From positions 1,417,871 to 1,481,870 of the forward strand of contig NZ_CP136574.1 in NCBI RefSeq assembly GCF_035195345.1: a DNA stretch of 64,000 bases, written 5' to 3'. Below, in pieces: positions 8,728-16,825 of this stretch; position 1 is the stretch's first letter, and each line of letters opens with the position of its first letter. The notes under the pieces were generated by a model. It was not told the origin of the DNA. It ran no database searches and saw nothing but the letters and a program-made list of their open reading frames with translations. A program made the translations under genes and the position numbers. The stretch comes from Flavobacterium sp. GTDB taxonomy: Bacteria > Bacteroidota > Bacteroidia > Flavobacteriales > Flavobacteriaceae.

Positions 8728-9467
8728 TGCTCCATAATAGAAAAATAATAGTTATTCTTCCTGCTTATAATGCAGAAAAAACACTTCAAAAAACAGTGGA
8801 AGAAATCCCTTTTCATATTGTGGATACCGTTATTTTAACAGATGATTACAGTCAAGACAAAACCGTTGAAATTGCAAAAAAAATTGGAATTGACTATGTT
8901 ATTGAACATCAAAAAAACAAAGGATATGGAGCCAATCAAAAAACGTGCTATAAAAAAGCACTAGAATTGGAGGCAGATATAATCATAATGCTTCACCCTG
9001 ATTACCAATATACTCCAAAGTTAATTCCAGCCATGTGTGAACTTATTACCAACCAAACTTTTGATGTTGTTTTAGGTTCACGAATTTTATCAAAAGGTGC
9101 TTTACAAGGTGGTATGCCTTTGTATAAATATATATCAAATCGCATTTTAACTTTTATTCAAAACATCTTATTACAACAAAAACTATCTGAATACCACACA
9201 GGTTATCGTTGTTTCAATGCAGAAGTATTAAGAAAAATAAATTTCGAAAAAAATTCAGATGATTTTGTATTTGATAATGAATTATTAGCCCAATTGATTT
9301 TCCAGAAAACCAAAATAGGAGAAATATCTTGTCCAGCTAAGTATTTTGAAGAAGCATCTTCAATCAACTTTAAAAGAAGCATAATATATGGATTGGGTGT
9401 TTTAAGAGTTTCGATAGCTTACTTTTTTCATCAATTAGGTGTAGTAAAAAACAATTTATTTGAATAA
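8727..9467 (+). CDS. Glycosyltransferase family 2 (DPM1-like)
   Basis: 246 aa with the GT-A fold typical of dolichol/polyprenyl-phosphate sugar transferases. It starts KIIVILPAYNAEKTL, has the nucleotide-binding acidic pair DD39-40 (VILTDDYSQDKT), and an H90-P-D92 (LHPDYQYTP) in place of the common HGDNQY. GSR and the GYRCF segment follow as in this family. It has no C-terminal membrane domain, so it is cytosolic or membrane-associated. Next to a GT87-like membrane protein and a flippase, it may charge a lipid carrier with a sugar that the membrane enzyme then uses on the periplasmic side. Confidence 0.85.
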   Translation: MLHNRKIIVILPAYNAEKTLQKTVEEIPFHIVDTVILTDDYSQDKTVEIAKKIGIDYVIEHQKNKGYGANQKTCYKKALELEADIIIMLHPDYQYTPKLIPAMCELITNQTFDVVLGSRILSKGALQGGMPLYKYISNRILTFIQNILLQQKLSEYHTGYRCFNAEVLRKINFEKNSDDFVFDNELLAQLIFQKTKIGEISCPAKYFEEASSINFKRSIIYGLGVLRVSIAYFFHQLGVVKNNLFE

Positions 9468-9470
9468 ATT

Positions 9471-10991
9471 ATGAATAAGAATATTATAAAATATCTTTAT
9501 TTACTACCCTATGTTTTTATTGGAATATACTTCATTTTACTAGCCATCAAATCACCTATTCATGATTATGGAAACTACTACTATGGTGCAAAAATTCTGT
9601 GGCATCATGAATTCGATTTAAAAATATATTTTCCAGAATGGTTTAATGAAAAAATTGTTGAAATTTCAAAACAAACCTATTATCTAAATTACACGCCAAA
9701 TCCCCCCTTTTTAGCTCTCTTTTATCTGCCTTTTTCATTTTTAGACCTAGATATTTCAAAGTTTATTTTCGGTTTACTGTCTTTTATTTTATTTGGAAGA
9801 AGCTTGTATCGACTATTTCGATTTTTAAATATCGATAACCACTATTTAGCCCTATTACCTATTTTATTTTTGCTGCCGATTAAAAACAATATCCTATTTG
9901 GACAAACCTATTTTTTAATTTTGGTTTTACTAATAGAAGCCTATATTTTACTAGAAAAAAAGGAATCTTTCAAAGCTGGATTTTTAATAAGTCTGGCAAT
10001 TTGTTTAAAAGTATTTACTGTTTTTTTAATTCCTTATTTCATAATGAAAAAGGATTGGAAATCTATTTTTTCTATTTTTCTATTTACTTCTATTTTCATT
10101 GGAATTACTTTATTTTTTGTATCGATTGAAAGTTGGTTGTATTATGCAACAACTGTTTTAAAAAAAGCATCAAATGGTGAAATATCTGGCGAAATTGTAA
10201 GCAATTATCAAAGCTTACATATGTTTCTTAAATCTGAATTTACTAATTATAAGAGTTACTTATTAGGTTGTAAAATAGCTCTAATCTTAGGTGCTGTTTT
10301 TTATACAATTCGAAATAAGAACTCTTTGTATAACTATACCGTTTGGTTAATATTATCTATTGTTTTTTCTAGTTACGGCAGTACCTATTCGTTACTTTTA
10401 TTTATTTGGTTGTATGTGAGTGTTTGCAAAAGCACTGTTAATTTCAAATGGAAAGTTTTTTCGCTGATTTTACTTTTTCTTATTTGTAATGTTCCTACTC
10501 ATTATTTTGAAAATATTATTTTTCCGTTCAACTATATTCGATTATTAATCATAATTCTTTTAGGAAGTAGCTTGGTATTTTATATCAGAAAACAACTTCC
10601 TGTTTTTATAATTTTGTTTTGTAGTGGTTTGATTTCTGTTATTCATGTTCTATTTTTTCAAAACGAAAATGTAACTTATGACAAAGTAATTCCTAATGAA
10701 AAAGAACTTTTGATTACCGATTATAAATTACTAAACGACCAATTAACCTATTACTACTGGACTCATGAAGGGTTGAAATCTAAAAAAATATTTTGCAAAA
10801 CAAACGCTACACAACCTTTATATATTAAAGAAAATCAAATCTATTTTAACCAAAAAAAAGTAACAAACGAAGCTAGTTCTAAAAAGAAAGCTGTTTTACT
10901 TAACAACGAATATATTTTATTTCTATCCGATTATGATAGAGGAATTGGGTTTTATGATTTAAAAAAAATGAAACTTGAAAAAAACGAATAG
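9471..10991 (+). CDS. Polytopic membrane glycosyltransferase, GT87/DUF2029-like
   Basis: 506 aa with about ten hydrophobic helices from residue 10 to about 390 and a soluble tail of about 110 residues. The N-terminal loop SPIHDYGNYYYGAKILW after helix 1 has the acidic, aromatic character of GT-C enzymes, where an Asp/Glu in the first periplasmic loop is catalytic. SLAICLKVFTVFLIPYF matches the common K-x(n)-P pattern of DUF2029. It probably uses a lipid-phosphate sugar donor, which the adjacent GT2 could supply. It overlaps the flippase gene by 17 bp. Donor and acceptor are unknown. Confidence 0.65.
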   Translation: MNKNIIKYLYLLPYVFIGIYFILLAIKSPIHDYGNYYYGAKILWHHEFDLKIYFPEWFNEKIVEISKQTYYLNYTPNPPFLALFYLPFSFLDLDISKFIFGLLSFILFGRSLYRLFRFLNIDNHYLALLPILFLLPIKNNILFGQTYFLILVLLIEAYILLEKKESFKAGFLISLAICLKVFTVFLIPYFIMKKDWKSIFSIFLFTSIFIGITLFFVSIESWLYYATTVLKKASNGEISGEIVSNYQSLHMFLKSEFTNYKSYLLGCKIALILGAVFYTIRNKNSLYNYTVWLILSIVFSSYGSTYSLLLFIWLYVSVCKSTVNFKWKVFSLILLFLICNVPTHYFENIIFPFNYIRLLIIILLGSSLVFYIRKQLPVFIILFCSGLISVIHVLFFQNENVTYDKVIPNEKELLITDYKLLNDQLTYYYWTHEGLKSKKIFCKTNATQPLYIKENQIYFNQKKVTNEASSKKKAVLLNNEYILFLSDYDRGIGFYDLKKMKLEKNE

Positions 10992-12141
10992 CAAAAAAAC
11001 AAAAGAGGTATTACTGAGTGTATTTAGACAATTGTCTATTGCACTGTTAGGCTTTCTGTTTCCAATTTTGGTTCTTAAAACAACTAATCCATCTATTTGG
11101 GGTGATTTTTTTGAGATATTTCTATTCGCATTAATTGTTTCAATTATCTCTAATTGGGGAAGCAAAGAATATTTATTACTTAAGTTTAGTAAAGAACCAA
11201 ATTTGATGCATAAACACTTTAGTAATCACTTTTTTGTACGAATTCCTTTTTTACTGTTTAGTATTTTTATTGCATTTTTATTATTTGATGTAAAACTTAG
11301 TTTGTTTTTAACTTTATGGTTAATTGGCAGATATCTTAGTTGGAGTTTTGAAGTTGTTAACCAATACCAAAAAGATAATTTTACAACCTCAATAATTGAA
11401 TATTCTACTTTTCTTTTATTAGTAATTCTTCTAAAATTAACTTTAAATATCAATTCCATCGATTTGGTGTTTTATTATGCTTTGTATCAATTTATCAAAG
11501 GACTAATCTATTTAGTAGTCTATTTTAAATGGTTCAATTGGAATAATTTCAAAATTGATTGGAATGAACTTAAATATTCATTTGGCTTTTTTTTATTGGC
11601 ATTTTCTGGCTTTTTAGTTTCAAAAATAGATGTATTTATAGCAAGTTTGTTTTTCCCTTCCACAGAATTGGGTAAATATGGTTTACAAAATAATTTATTT
11701 TTATTTGCTATGGCAATTGGCAATATGGCAATTCTACCTTTTGTTAAAGTTTTATACCGAAAAAATGAAACTTATTATGCTAAAATAAAAAAAACGTATG
11801 CTCTTTTTGGGTTAATAATATCTATTTTTTCTATTGTATTTATTTACTTTTTAAACACCTATTATTTAAAAATTTATTTTCAACCTTTGTTCTATTATAT
11901 TGGTTTTTTATACATTTTACCTTCCTATTTGTACGGAATGGATGTGTATGAAAATTATAAAGAGAAAAGAGAGAAGCATGTTTTAGTAATATTTATAATT
12001 GGCGCTTTATCATTATTTTTTTCTAATATTTTATTTTTAAAAATAAATCACAGCTTACTAACTTTATTAATTAGTGCAACAATTTCACAATGGATAATTT
12101 TAGCCCTATTTAAATTATTTCAAATTTCTAAGCCAAAATAA
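10975..12141 (+). CDS. Wzx/MATE-like lipid-linked oligosaccharide flippase
   Basis: 388 aa, nearly all hydrophobic, with about ten to twelve predicted helices. The N-terminus (LSIALLGFLFPILVLKTTNPSIWG) and the mid segment (GFLVSKIDVFIASLFFPSTELGKYG) match the polysaccharide-biosynthesis/MATE superfamily, in which such proteins flip undecaprenyl-linked glycans across the inner membrane. The start is TTG at 10975, inside the end of the preceding gene, so translation is likely coupled. It suggests that the cluster's product is assembled in the cytosol on a lipid and then translocated. It is slightly short for Wzx (usually 400-480 aa). Confidence 0.7.
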   Translation: MKKTNSKKTKEVLLSVFRQLSIALLGFLFPILVLKTTNPSIWGDFFEIFLFALIVSIISNWGSKEYLLLKFSKEPNLMHKHFSNHFFVRIPFLLFSIFIAFLLFDVKLSLFLTLWLIGRYLSWSFEVVNQYQKDNFTTSIIEYSTFLLLVILLKLTLNINSIDLVFYYALYQFIKGLIYLVVYFKWFNWNNFKIDWNELKYSFGFFLLAFSGFLVSKIDVFIASLFFPSTELGKYGLQNNLFLFAMAIGNMAILPFVKVLYRKNETYYAKIKKTYALFGLIISIFSIVFIYFLNTYYLKIYFQPLFYYIGFLYILPSYLYGMDVYENYKEKREKHVLVIFIIGALSLFFSNILFLKINHSLLTLLISATISQWIILALFKLFQISKPK

Positions 12142-12146
12142 ATCAG

Positions 12147-12154
12147 TACATTTG
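12147..12154 (+). promoter_or_regulatory. Candidate internal -7 promoter element
   Basis: TACATTTG fits TAnnTTTG and lies 17 bases before ATG 12171, in the only sizeable gap (29 bp) before the SPASM radical SAM gene. No clear -33 TTTG is present. Confidence 0.35.
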
Positions 12155-12170
12155 ATTAAAGACTCTTTTT

Positions 12171-13250
12171 ATGCTTCCAGAAAAAATTTTAAAATATTTT
12201 AACCGAAATTACTGTACTAGTAAATACTATTTTTCGCCAAACTGGATTGTACTTGGTGTAAATAATGTATGCAATTTACATTGTAAAATGTGCGATGTAG
12301 GTACACAAAATTTAACTACTAATTTTGCAAAAAATTTAGTTGGAACTTCTCCGCTAAATATGCCTTTAGATTTAATAAAAAAAGTCGTAGATCAAACTCA
12401 TACTTATTATCCAAAAGCTAAAATAGGTTATGCTTTTACAGAGCCATTAGTTTATCCTTATCTACAAGAATCATTGGCTTATTGTAAATCAAAAAAAATT
12501 CAAACTTCAATCACAACTAATGGGTTAACCCTTAAAAATCATGCAGAAGAACTAGTTAAAAATGGTTTAGGCGAGCTAAACATTTCCCTTGATGGTCCAC
12601 AAGAGATTCACAATCACATTAGAGGTAATCAAAAATCTTTTCAAAAAGCAATTGAAGGAATTAAAGAAATTTTTAAATATAATCCAAAACAAGAGGTTTC
12701 GGTGTATTGCGTAATTACGGAATGGAATATTGGCGAATTAGTTAATTTTGTTTCCTATCTAAAAGAGTTTCCTTTAAAAAATATAGGATTTATGCATGCA
12801 AATTTCACAACAAATAATATTGCAGAAACACATAATTCAATTTTTGGAGATAAATATTTTGCTACTACTTCTAATTTAGATGAAATTAATTTTGATAATT
12901 ATGATTTTGACTTACTTTGGGATGAAATAAAACAAATAAAACAACTTAATGATAATAGAATAGTGTTTTCTCCAGAAATAGAAAGTTTTGAAAAATTAAA
13001 ATCGTTTTATTTTTCTCCAGAAACTAAAATTAAAAACGAGTGTAGAGAAGTGTATTCAAGTATTATGATAAAATCTGATGGAAGTGTTATTCCTGCTCAT
13101 GGAAGATGCTATAATTTAACTATTGGAAACTTACATAACAATAATCTAAATGAAATATGGAATTCGGTTGTAATGACAACTTTCAGAAAAGATTTAAAGA
13201 AAAACAATGGAATGCTCACTGCTTGCACAAGATGTTGTAGTGCCATTTAA
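12171..13250 (+). CDS. Radical SAM/SPASM domain protein
   Basis: 359 aa. The radical SAM motif is C34-x3-C38-x2-C41 (NVCNLHCKMCD). The MoaA-like barrel follows (TTNGLTL; LNISLDGPQEIHNHIRG), then a C-terminal SPASM-type region with CREVY, CYNLTIGNLHNNNLNEIW and a final CTRCC cluster that can bind auxiliary Fe-S clusters. SPASM enzymes modify peptides, sugars or proteins (anaerobic sulfatase maturase, mycofactocin and related types). It has no B12 domain, unlike the other three radical SAM proteins of the cluster. Its 3' end overlaps the convergent SGNH gene by 4 bp. No precursor peptide gene is visible nearby. Confidence 0.85.
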   Translation: MLPEKILKYFNRNYCTSKYYFSPNWIVLGVNNVCNLHCKMCDVGTQNLTTNFAKNLVGTSPLNMPLDLIKKVVDQTHTYYPKAKIGYAFTEPLVYPYLQESLAYCKSKKIQTSITTNGLTLKNHAEELVKNGLGELNISLDGPQEIHNHIRGNQKSFQKAIEGIKEIFKYNPKQEVSVYCVITEWNIGELVNFVSYLKEFPLKNIGFMHANFTTNNIAETHNSIFGDKYFATTSNLDEINFDNYDFDLLWDEIKQIKQLNDNRIVFSPEIESFEKLKSFYFSPETKIKNECREVYSSIMIKSDGSVIPAHGRCYNLTIGNLHNNNLNEIWNSVVMTTFRKDLKKNNGMLTACTRCCSAI

Positions 13251-14437
13251 TTGTTTAACAAAATAACTTTTGCAATATTTTTATTTAATTCTGGAGAATA
13301 ATGTGCTAAATCAACATAAGAATTTTTTGAATGTTCATGCAAATCTGCAATATCAATCATGTTCAACTCATTATTTTTAATTTTCTTACGAATTATCTCA
13401 TAAGCTCTTGATACAAGAGTATAATTAATCAATTCACTTTTAAAATCTGCATAATTTGTAACAAAACTGTTTTTTGTATATAAAATCCCATTAGGTTGAA
13501 AATAAACTTGGTATTCAAAACCATAACTTTTACTTAGATTTTCAATCAAAATTAAATTGTTTTTATAGTAATCTGTAACCTTTTTATCTAAGTCTTCTAT
13601 CTTAGGAAGGTATTTCACAACTGCATCATAGTGGAATAATGGATTTTGATGATACAAAACTTTATCACTATAAATATCTTCAAAATTGTTTTGATATTTT
13701 TTATTTTTTAAAATCATCAACTTAACTATTGGTAACGAATTTACTATCGAATAGTTATTAAATGCTCTTTCAGCATTATATGTTGAAGGATATGCTAAAT
13801 GAGCTTTTGCAGGTGTTTCACTTGAAGAATAATTGGTATATGTTAACTGAGTAATGTCATTTAAGCCGTCCATAAAAATAACTTTTTTAGGACGATATCC
13901 TTTTTTTAAAAGCAGTATTAATCTGTCGATTTCTAAACTTTGATGATAGGATGATATTCCAAAATTGAAATAGTGATTATCTTTATCTAATTGATTTAAA
14001 TAAGAAGTATATGTTTGGTTTGAACTTACATTAACTCCAAAAGTTGTGCTTCCTCCAAAAACCCAAACACCACCATTAACATTTTTATAAAAATTAGTTG
14101 CATTACAAAAAGCATCATACCTACAATTTTCAATTCCTACTTCATAATTTTCATTTTTAATAGGTTGCATCATGAAAGATAGTGTAGGATGCGAAACATT
14201 TTGAGGACAATCAGATTGTATTTTTGATATTTCATTAACTGATTTTCCTAAATAAATTTCTTGCATTAATCTTGGGTTAGATTCTAATTTTTTTTCAGGC
14301 TGTAAAATCGTTTCGAAACTTCTTCTTTTAGTATTATTAATTATAACAAAAGCAATAACGTTTATTAAACAGAATAATAAAAACGTAATTGTAAAATAGG
14401 TTGCGAATTTTTTAAAATAAAATTTCAACTTATACAT
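13247..14437 (-). CDS. Membrane-anchored SGNH/GDSL-type hydrolase
   Basis: 396 aa. One N-terminal transmembrane helix (residues about 14-34) is followed by a periplasmic domain. Block I is VFGGSTTFGV (nucleophile Ser in GST), block III is FMDGLNDIT (Asn), and the C-terminal D-x-x-H is DLAHYS. These are the residues of an SGNH hydrolase, a family of esterases that includes acetyl-transfer and deacetylation enzymes acting on glycans. It is the last gene of the minus-strand carbamoyltransferase-SxtJ-DUF5989 group, 6 bp after DUF5989. In such loci these hydrolases are probably dedicated to the same product. Substrate unknown. Confidence 0.75.
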   Translation of the reverse strand: MYKLKFYFKKFATYFTITFLLFCLINVIAFVIINNTKRRSFETILQPEKKLESNPRLMQEIYLGKSVNEISKIQSDCPQNVSHPTLSFMMQPIKNENYEVGIENCRYDAFCNATNFYKNVNGGVWVFGGSTTFGVNVSSNQTYTSYLNQLDKDNHYFNFGISSYHQSLEIDRLILLLKKGYRPKKVIFMDGLNDITQLTYTNYSSSETPAKAHLAYPSTYNAERAFNNYSIVNSLPIVKLMILKNKKYQNNFEDIYSDKVLYHQNPLFHYDAVVKYLPKIEDLDKKVTDYYKNNLILIENLSKSYGFEYQVYFQPNGILYTKNSFVTNYADFKSELINYTLVSRAYEIIRKKIKNNELNMIDIADLHEHSKNSYVDLAHYSPELNKNIAKVILLNN

Positions 14438-14443
14438 AAGCTA

Positions 14444-14602
14444 TTAAAATAAACTATAAATAAAAGGCGACAATACTGAACTCTCTGTAAGAATTAACAA
14501 CATCCCAAGTAATACTAAAACAATAATAATTGGAATAATCCAATATCTTTTATTTTTAATTAAAAACTGAATTAACTCTATAAAAATCGAAATCTTATTC
14601 AT
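14444..14602 (-). CDS. DUF5989 family single-helix membrane protein
   Basis: 52 aa from ATG at 14602 (the frame is open further upstream, but that would overlap sxtJ). The sequence IQFLIKNKRYWIIPIIIVLVLL, then a Ser-rich turn and PFIYSLF at the end, matches the tiny DUF5989 family as I know it. That family is typically encoded beside SxtJ-like proteins and carbamoyltransferases. One transmembrane helix is predicted with the basic N-terminus in the cytosol. It starts one base after the sxtJ stop. No function is established; it may be an assembly or membrane partner of the carbamoyltransferase. Confidence 0.75.
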   Translation of the reverse strand: MNKISIFIELIQFLIKNKRYWIIPIIIVLVLLGMLLILTESSVLSPFIYSLF

Positions 14603-14603
14603 T

Positions 14604-15014
14604 TTAGTATAATTTTTTATAGTCGATGCTTGATGTTTTAGACAACCATACAACTTTTGGCTCTTCTTTTTTTGTAAAAATATTAGAAATAAAAACTATC
14701 GGCAACAAAATAACATAATAAGAAACAAATAGAATAATAAAAGAAGTTATAAGTCCTAATATTTTACCTGTCAGAAACCAAACAAACAAAATTGGTTGCA
14801 ATAATCTTGTTACTAAAGATGTAATAATAATTAAAACAATTGGAAAACCATAAAACCATTTTTCAATTAATTGATAATCAAAATCATTCTGTTTTATTTT
14901 TAAATAAAAAACAACTAACCAAATTCCAATTAACAGCCAACCAAACTGCTTTTGCTTATTTTGTTGTTTACTCAGCAATTGAATTTCTTTCACAAATTCA
15001 TTAATCTTTTTCAT
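14604..15014 (-). CDS. SxtJ-family membrane protein
   Basis: 136 aa from ATG 15014 (MKKINEFVKEIQLL). Three to four hydrophobic segments (about residues 28-43, 58-75, 78-95, 98-118) alternate with basic loops. The pattern, the size and the position between a NodU/CmcH-type carbamoyltransferase and DUF5989 match the SxtJ family, named after a saxitoxin-cluster gene of unknown function. Its start overlaps the carbamoyltransferase stop by 14 bp. The name does not imply toxin synthesis, because the family is widespread in polysaccharide and lipid loci. Confidence 0.7.
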   Translation of the reverse strand: MKKINEFVKEIQLLSKQQNKQKQFGWLLIGIWLVVFYLKIKQNDFDYQLIEKWFYGFPIVLIIITSLVTRLLQPILFVWFLTGKILGLITSFIILFVSYYVILLPIVFISNIFTKKEEPKVVWLSKTSSIDYKKLY

Positions 15015-16749
15015 AATTTCTTTTCGTTTTAAATAAAGTTGGCAATGCCTTATTGTACTCTTTTTCAATTATAAAATTACCTAAAATCAAAGTGTCTATT
15101 TCAGTTGAAAAAAAACAATAAAGCGCATCGACCGGACTTTCAACTATTGGTTCACCACGAACATTAAATGAAGTATTAATTAAAATGGGGGTTTGTGTTA
15201 TTTTTTCAAATTCGGCTATTAGTTCATAAAAAAGTGCATTATCTTCTTTTGAAATGGTTTGTACCCTTGCAGAATTATCTTCATGAATACATGATGGGAT
15301 AATTTGTTTTTTACTACTATTAAAAGTAAATAACATACATTTAGAATTTATGACTGTATCAAACCAATCCCCAACTTTTTCTTTTAAAATTACGGGTGCA
15401 AAAGGCCTAAAACCTTCTCTTAATTTTATTTTAGAATTTAGGTATTCCTTCATGTCTTCATAAAGTGGGCTCGCTAAAATACTCCTATTACCTAAAGCTC
15501 TGGGACCAAATTCCATTTTCCCTTGAAACCACCCAATAATTTTTTTATTTGACAGATTAAAAGCTGCTCGTTTTACCAAATCTTGACGCGTTACTTTTTG
15601 ATAAACAATCTGATTTTTCTCTAATATTTCTACAATTTGTTTATCCGAATAACTACTACCTAAATATACTTGATTTTGTAAGTTATCAGAAATTAAAACT
15701 CGTTCTTTTTTAAAATAATGATACCATCCAACATAAGCTGCACCAATTGAAGTTCCACCATCACCAGGTGAAGGTTGAATCCATATATTTTTAAATATTT
15801 TTTTTTGGAGTAAAAAACCATTTGATTTACAATTCAATGCTACACCTCCAGATAAACATAAATTATCCGAGTCAACAATTTTTTTTGCATAGGTAGCAAG
15901 AGTAACCAAATAATCATCTGAAATAGATTGAATGGAATTTGCAATGTCAAAATAGAATTGCGTAAAAGGTTCCTGCTCTTGTCTAACAGGCATTCCAAAT
16001 AGTTTACAGAAATGCACATTTATAGTACTTTTACCATTTTCAAAGGAGAAATACTTCATATTTAGTGTAAGTACAGCATCATCTGAAATAGTTACTAATT
16101 GGCTTAAAATTAAATCTTTAAAAATTGGTTTCCCATAGGGTGATAGTCCCATTAACTTATATTCTCCCGAATTTACTTTAAATCCACAATACTGCGTAAA
16201 AGCACTATAAAGTAGCCCAAATGAATTAGGATAATGTTGCTCTTTAATCATTTCAACCCGATTATCTTGACCTCTTGCAATGGTTATGGTTGCTTTTTCT
16301 CCAACTCCATCAATTGTAACAATAGCAGCTTCATTAAATGAAGAAGTATAAAAAGCACCCGAAGCATGTGATTCATGATGCTCACAAAAGATAATTTCTC
16401 CGTTATAATTCAGCTCATTTTTTATCGTTTGAGGAATCCATAATTTAGATTTTACCCAAGTATTTATTGAATCCTTAAAAAAATTGAAACCAAAAGGAAT
16501 GTTTCTTTTTATAGTAGTAAGAATTCTGTCAAATTTCAAAAATGGTTTTTCGTAATATACTATTAAATCGACTTGTGAAATTAATATTTGCTCCTGATTT
16601 AGACAAAATTCAATCGATTTTTTGGGAAATGAATTATCATGCTTCTTTCTTGTTAAACGTTCTTCTTCAATGGCACACACAACATGGCCATTTTTCAACA
16701 AGCATGCCGAAGAATCATGATAAAACGCAGAAATTCCTAATATATACAT
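15001..16749 (-). CDS. Carbamoyltransferase (NodU/CmcH family)
   Basis: 582 aa, the normal length for the family. The N-terminal ASKHA-type domain starts YILGISAFYHDSSACLL and EEERLTRKKHD, with the metal/ATP region CEHHESHASGAFYTS. The YrdC-like C-terminal half contains LSGGVALNCKSNG and FQGKMEFGPRALGNRSIL, both hallmark motifs. The enzyme makes carbamoyl-AMP from carbamoyl phosphate and ATP and transfers the carbamoyl group to a hydroxyl of a sugar or small molecule. It is the first gene of the minus-strand trio and is divergent from the third radical SAM gene, with 76 bp between the start codons that must hold both promoters. Confidence 0.92.
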   Translation of the reverse strand: MYILGISAFYHDSSACLLKNGHVVCAIEEERLTRKKHDNSFPKKSIEFCLNQEQILISQVDLIVYYEKPFLKFDRILTTIKRNIPFGFNFFKDSINTWVKSKLWIPQTIKNELNYNGEIIFCEHHESHASGAFYTSSFNEAAIVTIDGVGEKATITIARGQDNRVEMIKEQHYPNSFGLLYSAFTQYCGFKVNSGEYKLMGLSPYGKPIFKDLILSQLVTISDDAVLTLNMKYFSFENGKSTINVHFCKLFGMPVRQEQEPFTQFYFDIANSIQSISDDYLVTLATYAKKIVDSDNLCLSGGVALNCKSNGFLLQKKIFKNIWIQPSPGDGGTSIGAAYVGWYHYFKKERVLISDNLQNQVYLGSSYSDKQIVEILEKNQIVYQKVTRQDLVKRAAFNLSNKKIIGWFQGKMEFGPRALGNRSILASPLYEDMKEYLNSKIKLREGFRPFAPVILKEKVGDWFDTVINSKCMLFTFNSSKKQIIPSCIHEDNSARVQTISKEDNALFYELIAEFEKITQTPILINTSFNVRGEPIVESPVDALYCFFSTEIDTLILGNFIIEKEYNKALPTLFKTKRNYEKD

Positions 16750-16825
16750 TAAACATGCGAGTTAATTGTATCAAAGTAACGAAAAATATAATTTGTATCA
16801 TAAAAACTTATTATTTTTACCGATT

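Noticed and set aside
13247..16749. Saxitoxin-type toxin cluster
   Set aside because: SxtJ and the carbamoyltransferase are widespread families; no sxtA, sxtG or other core saxitoxin genes are present.
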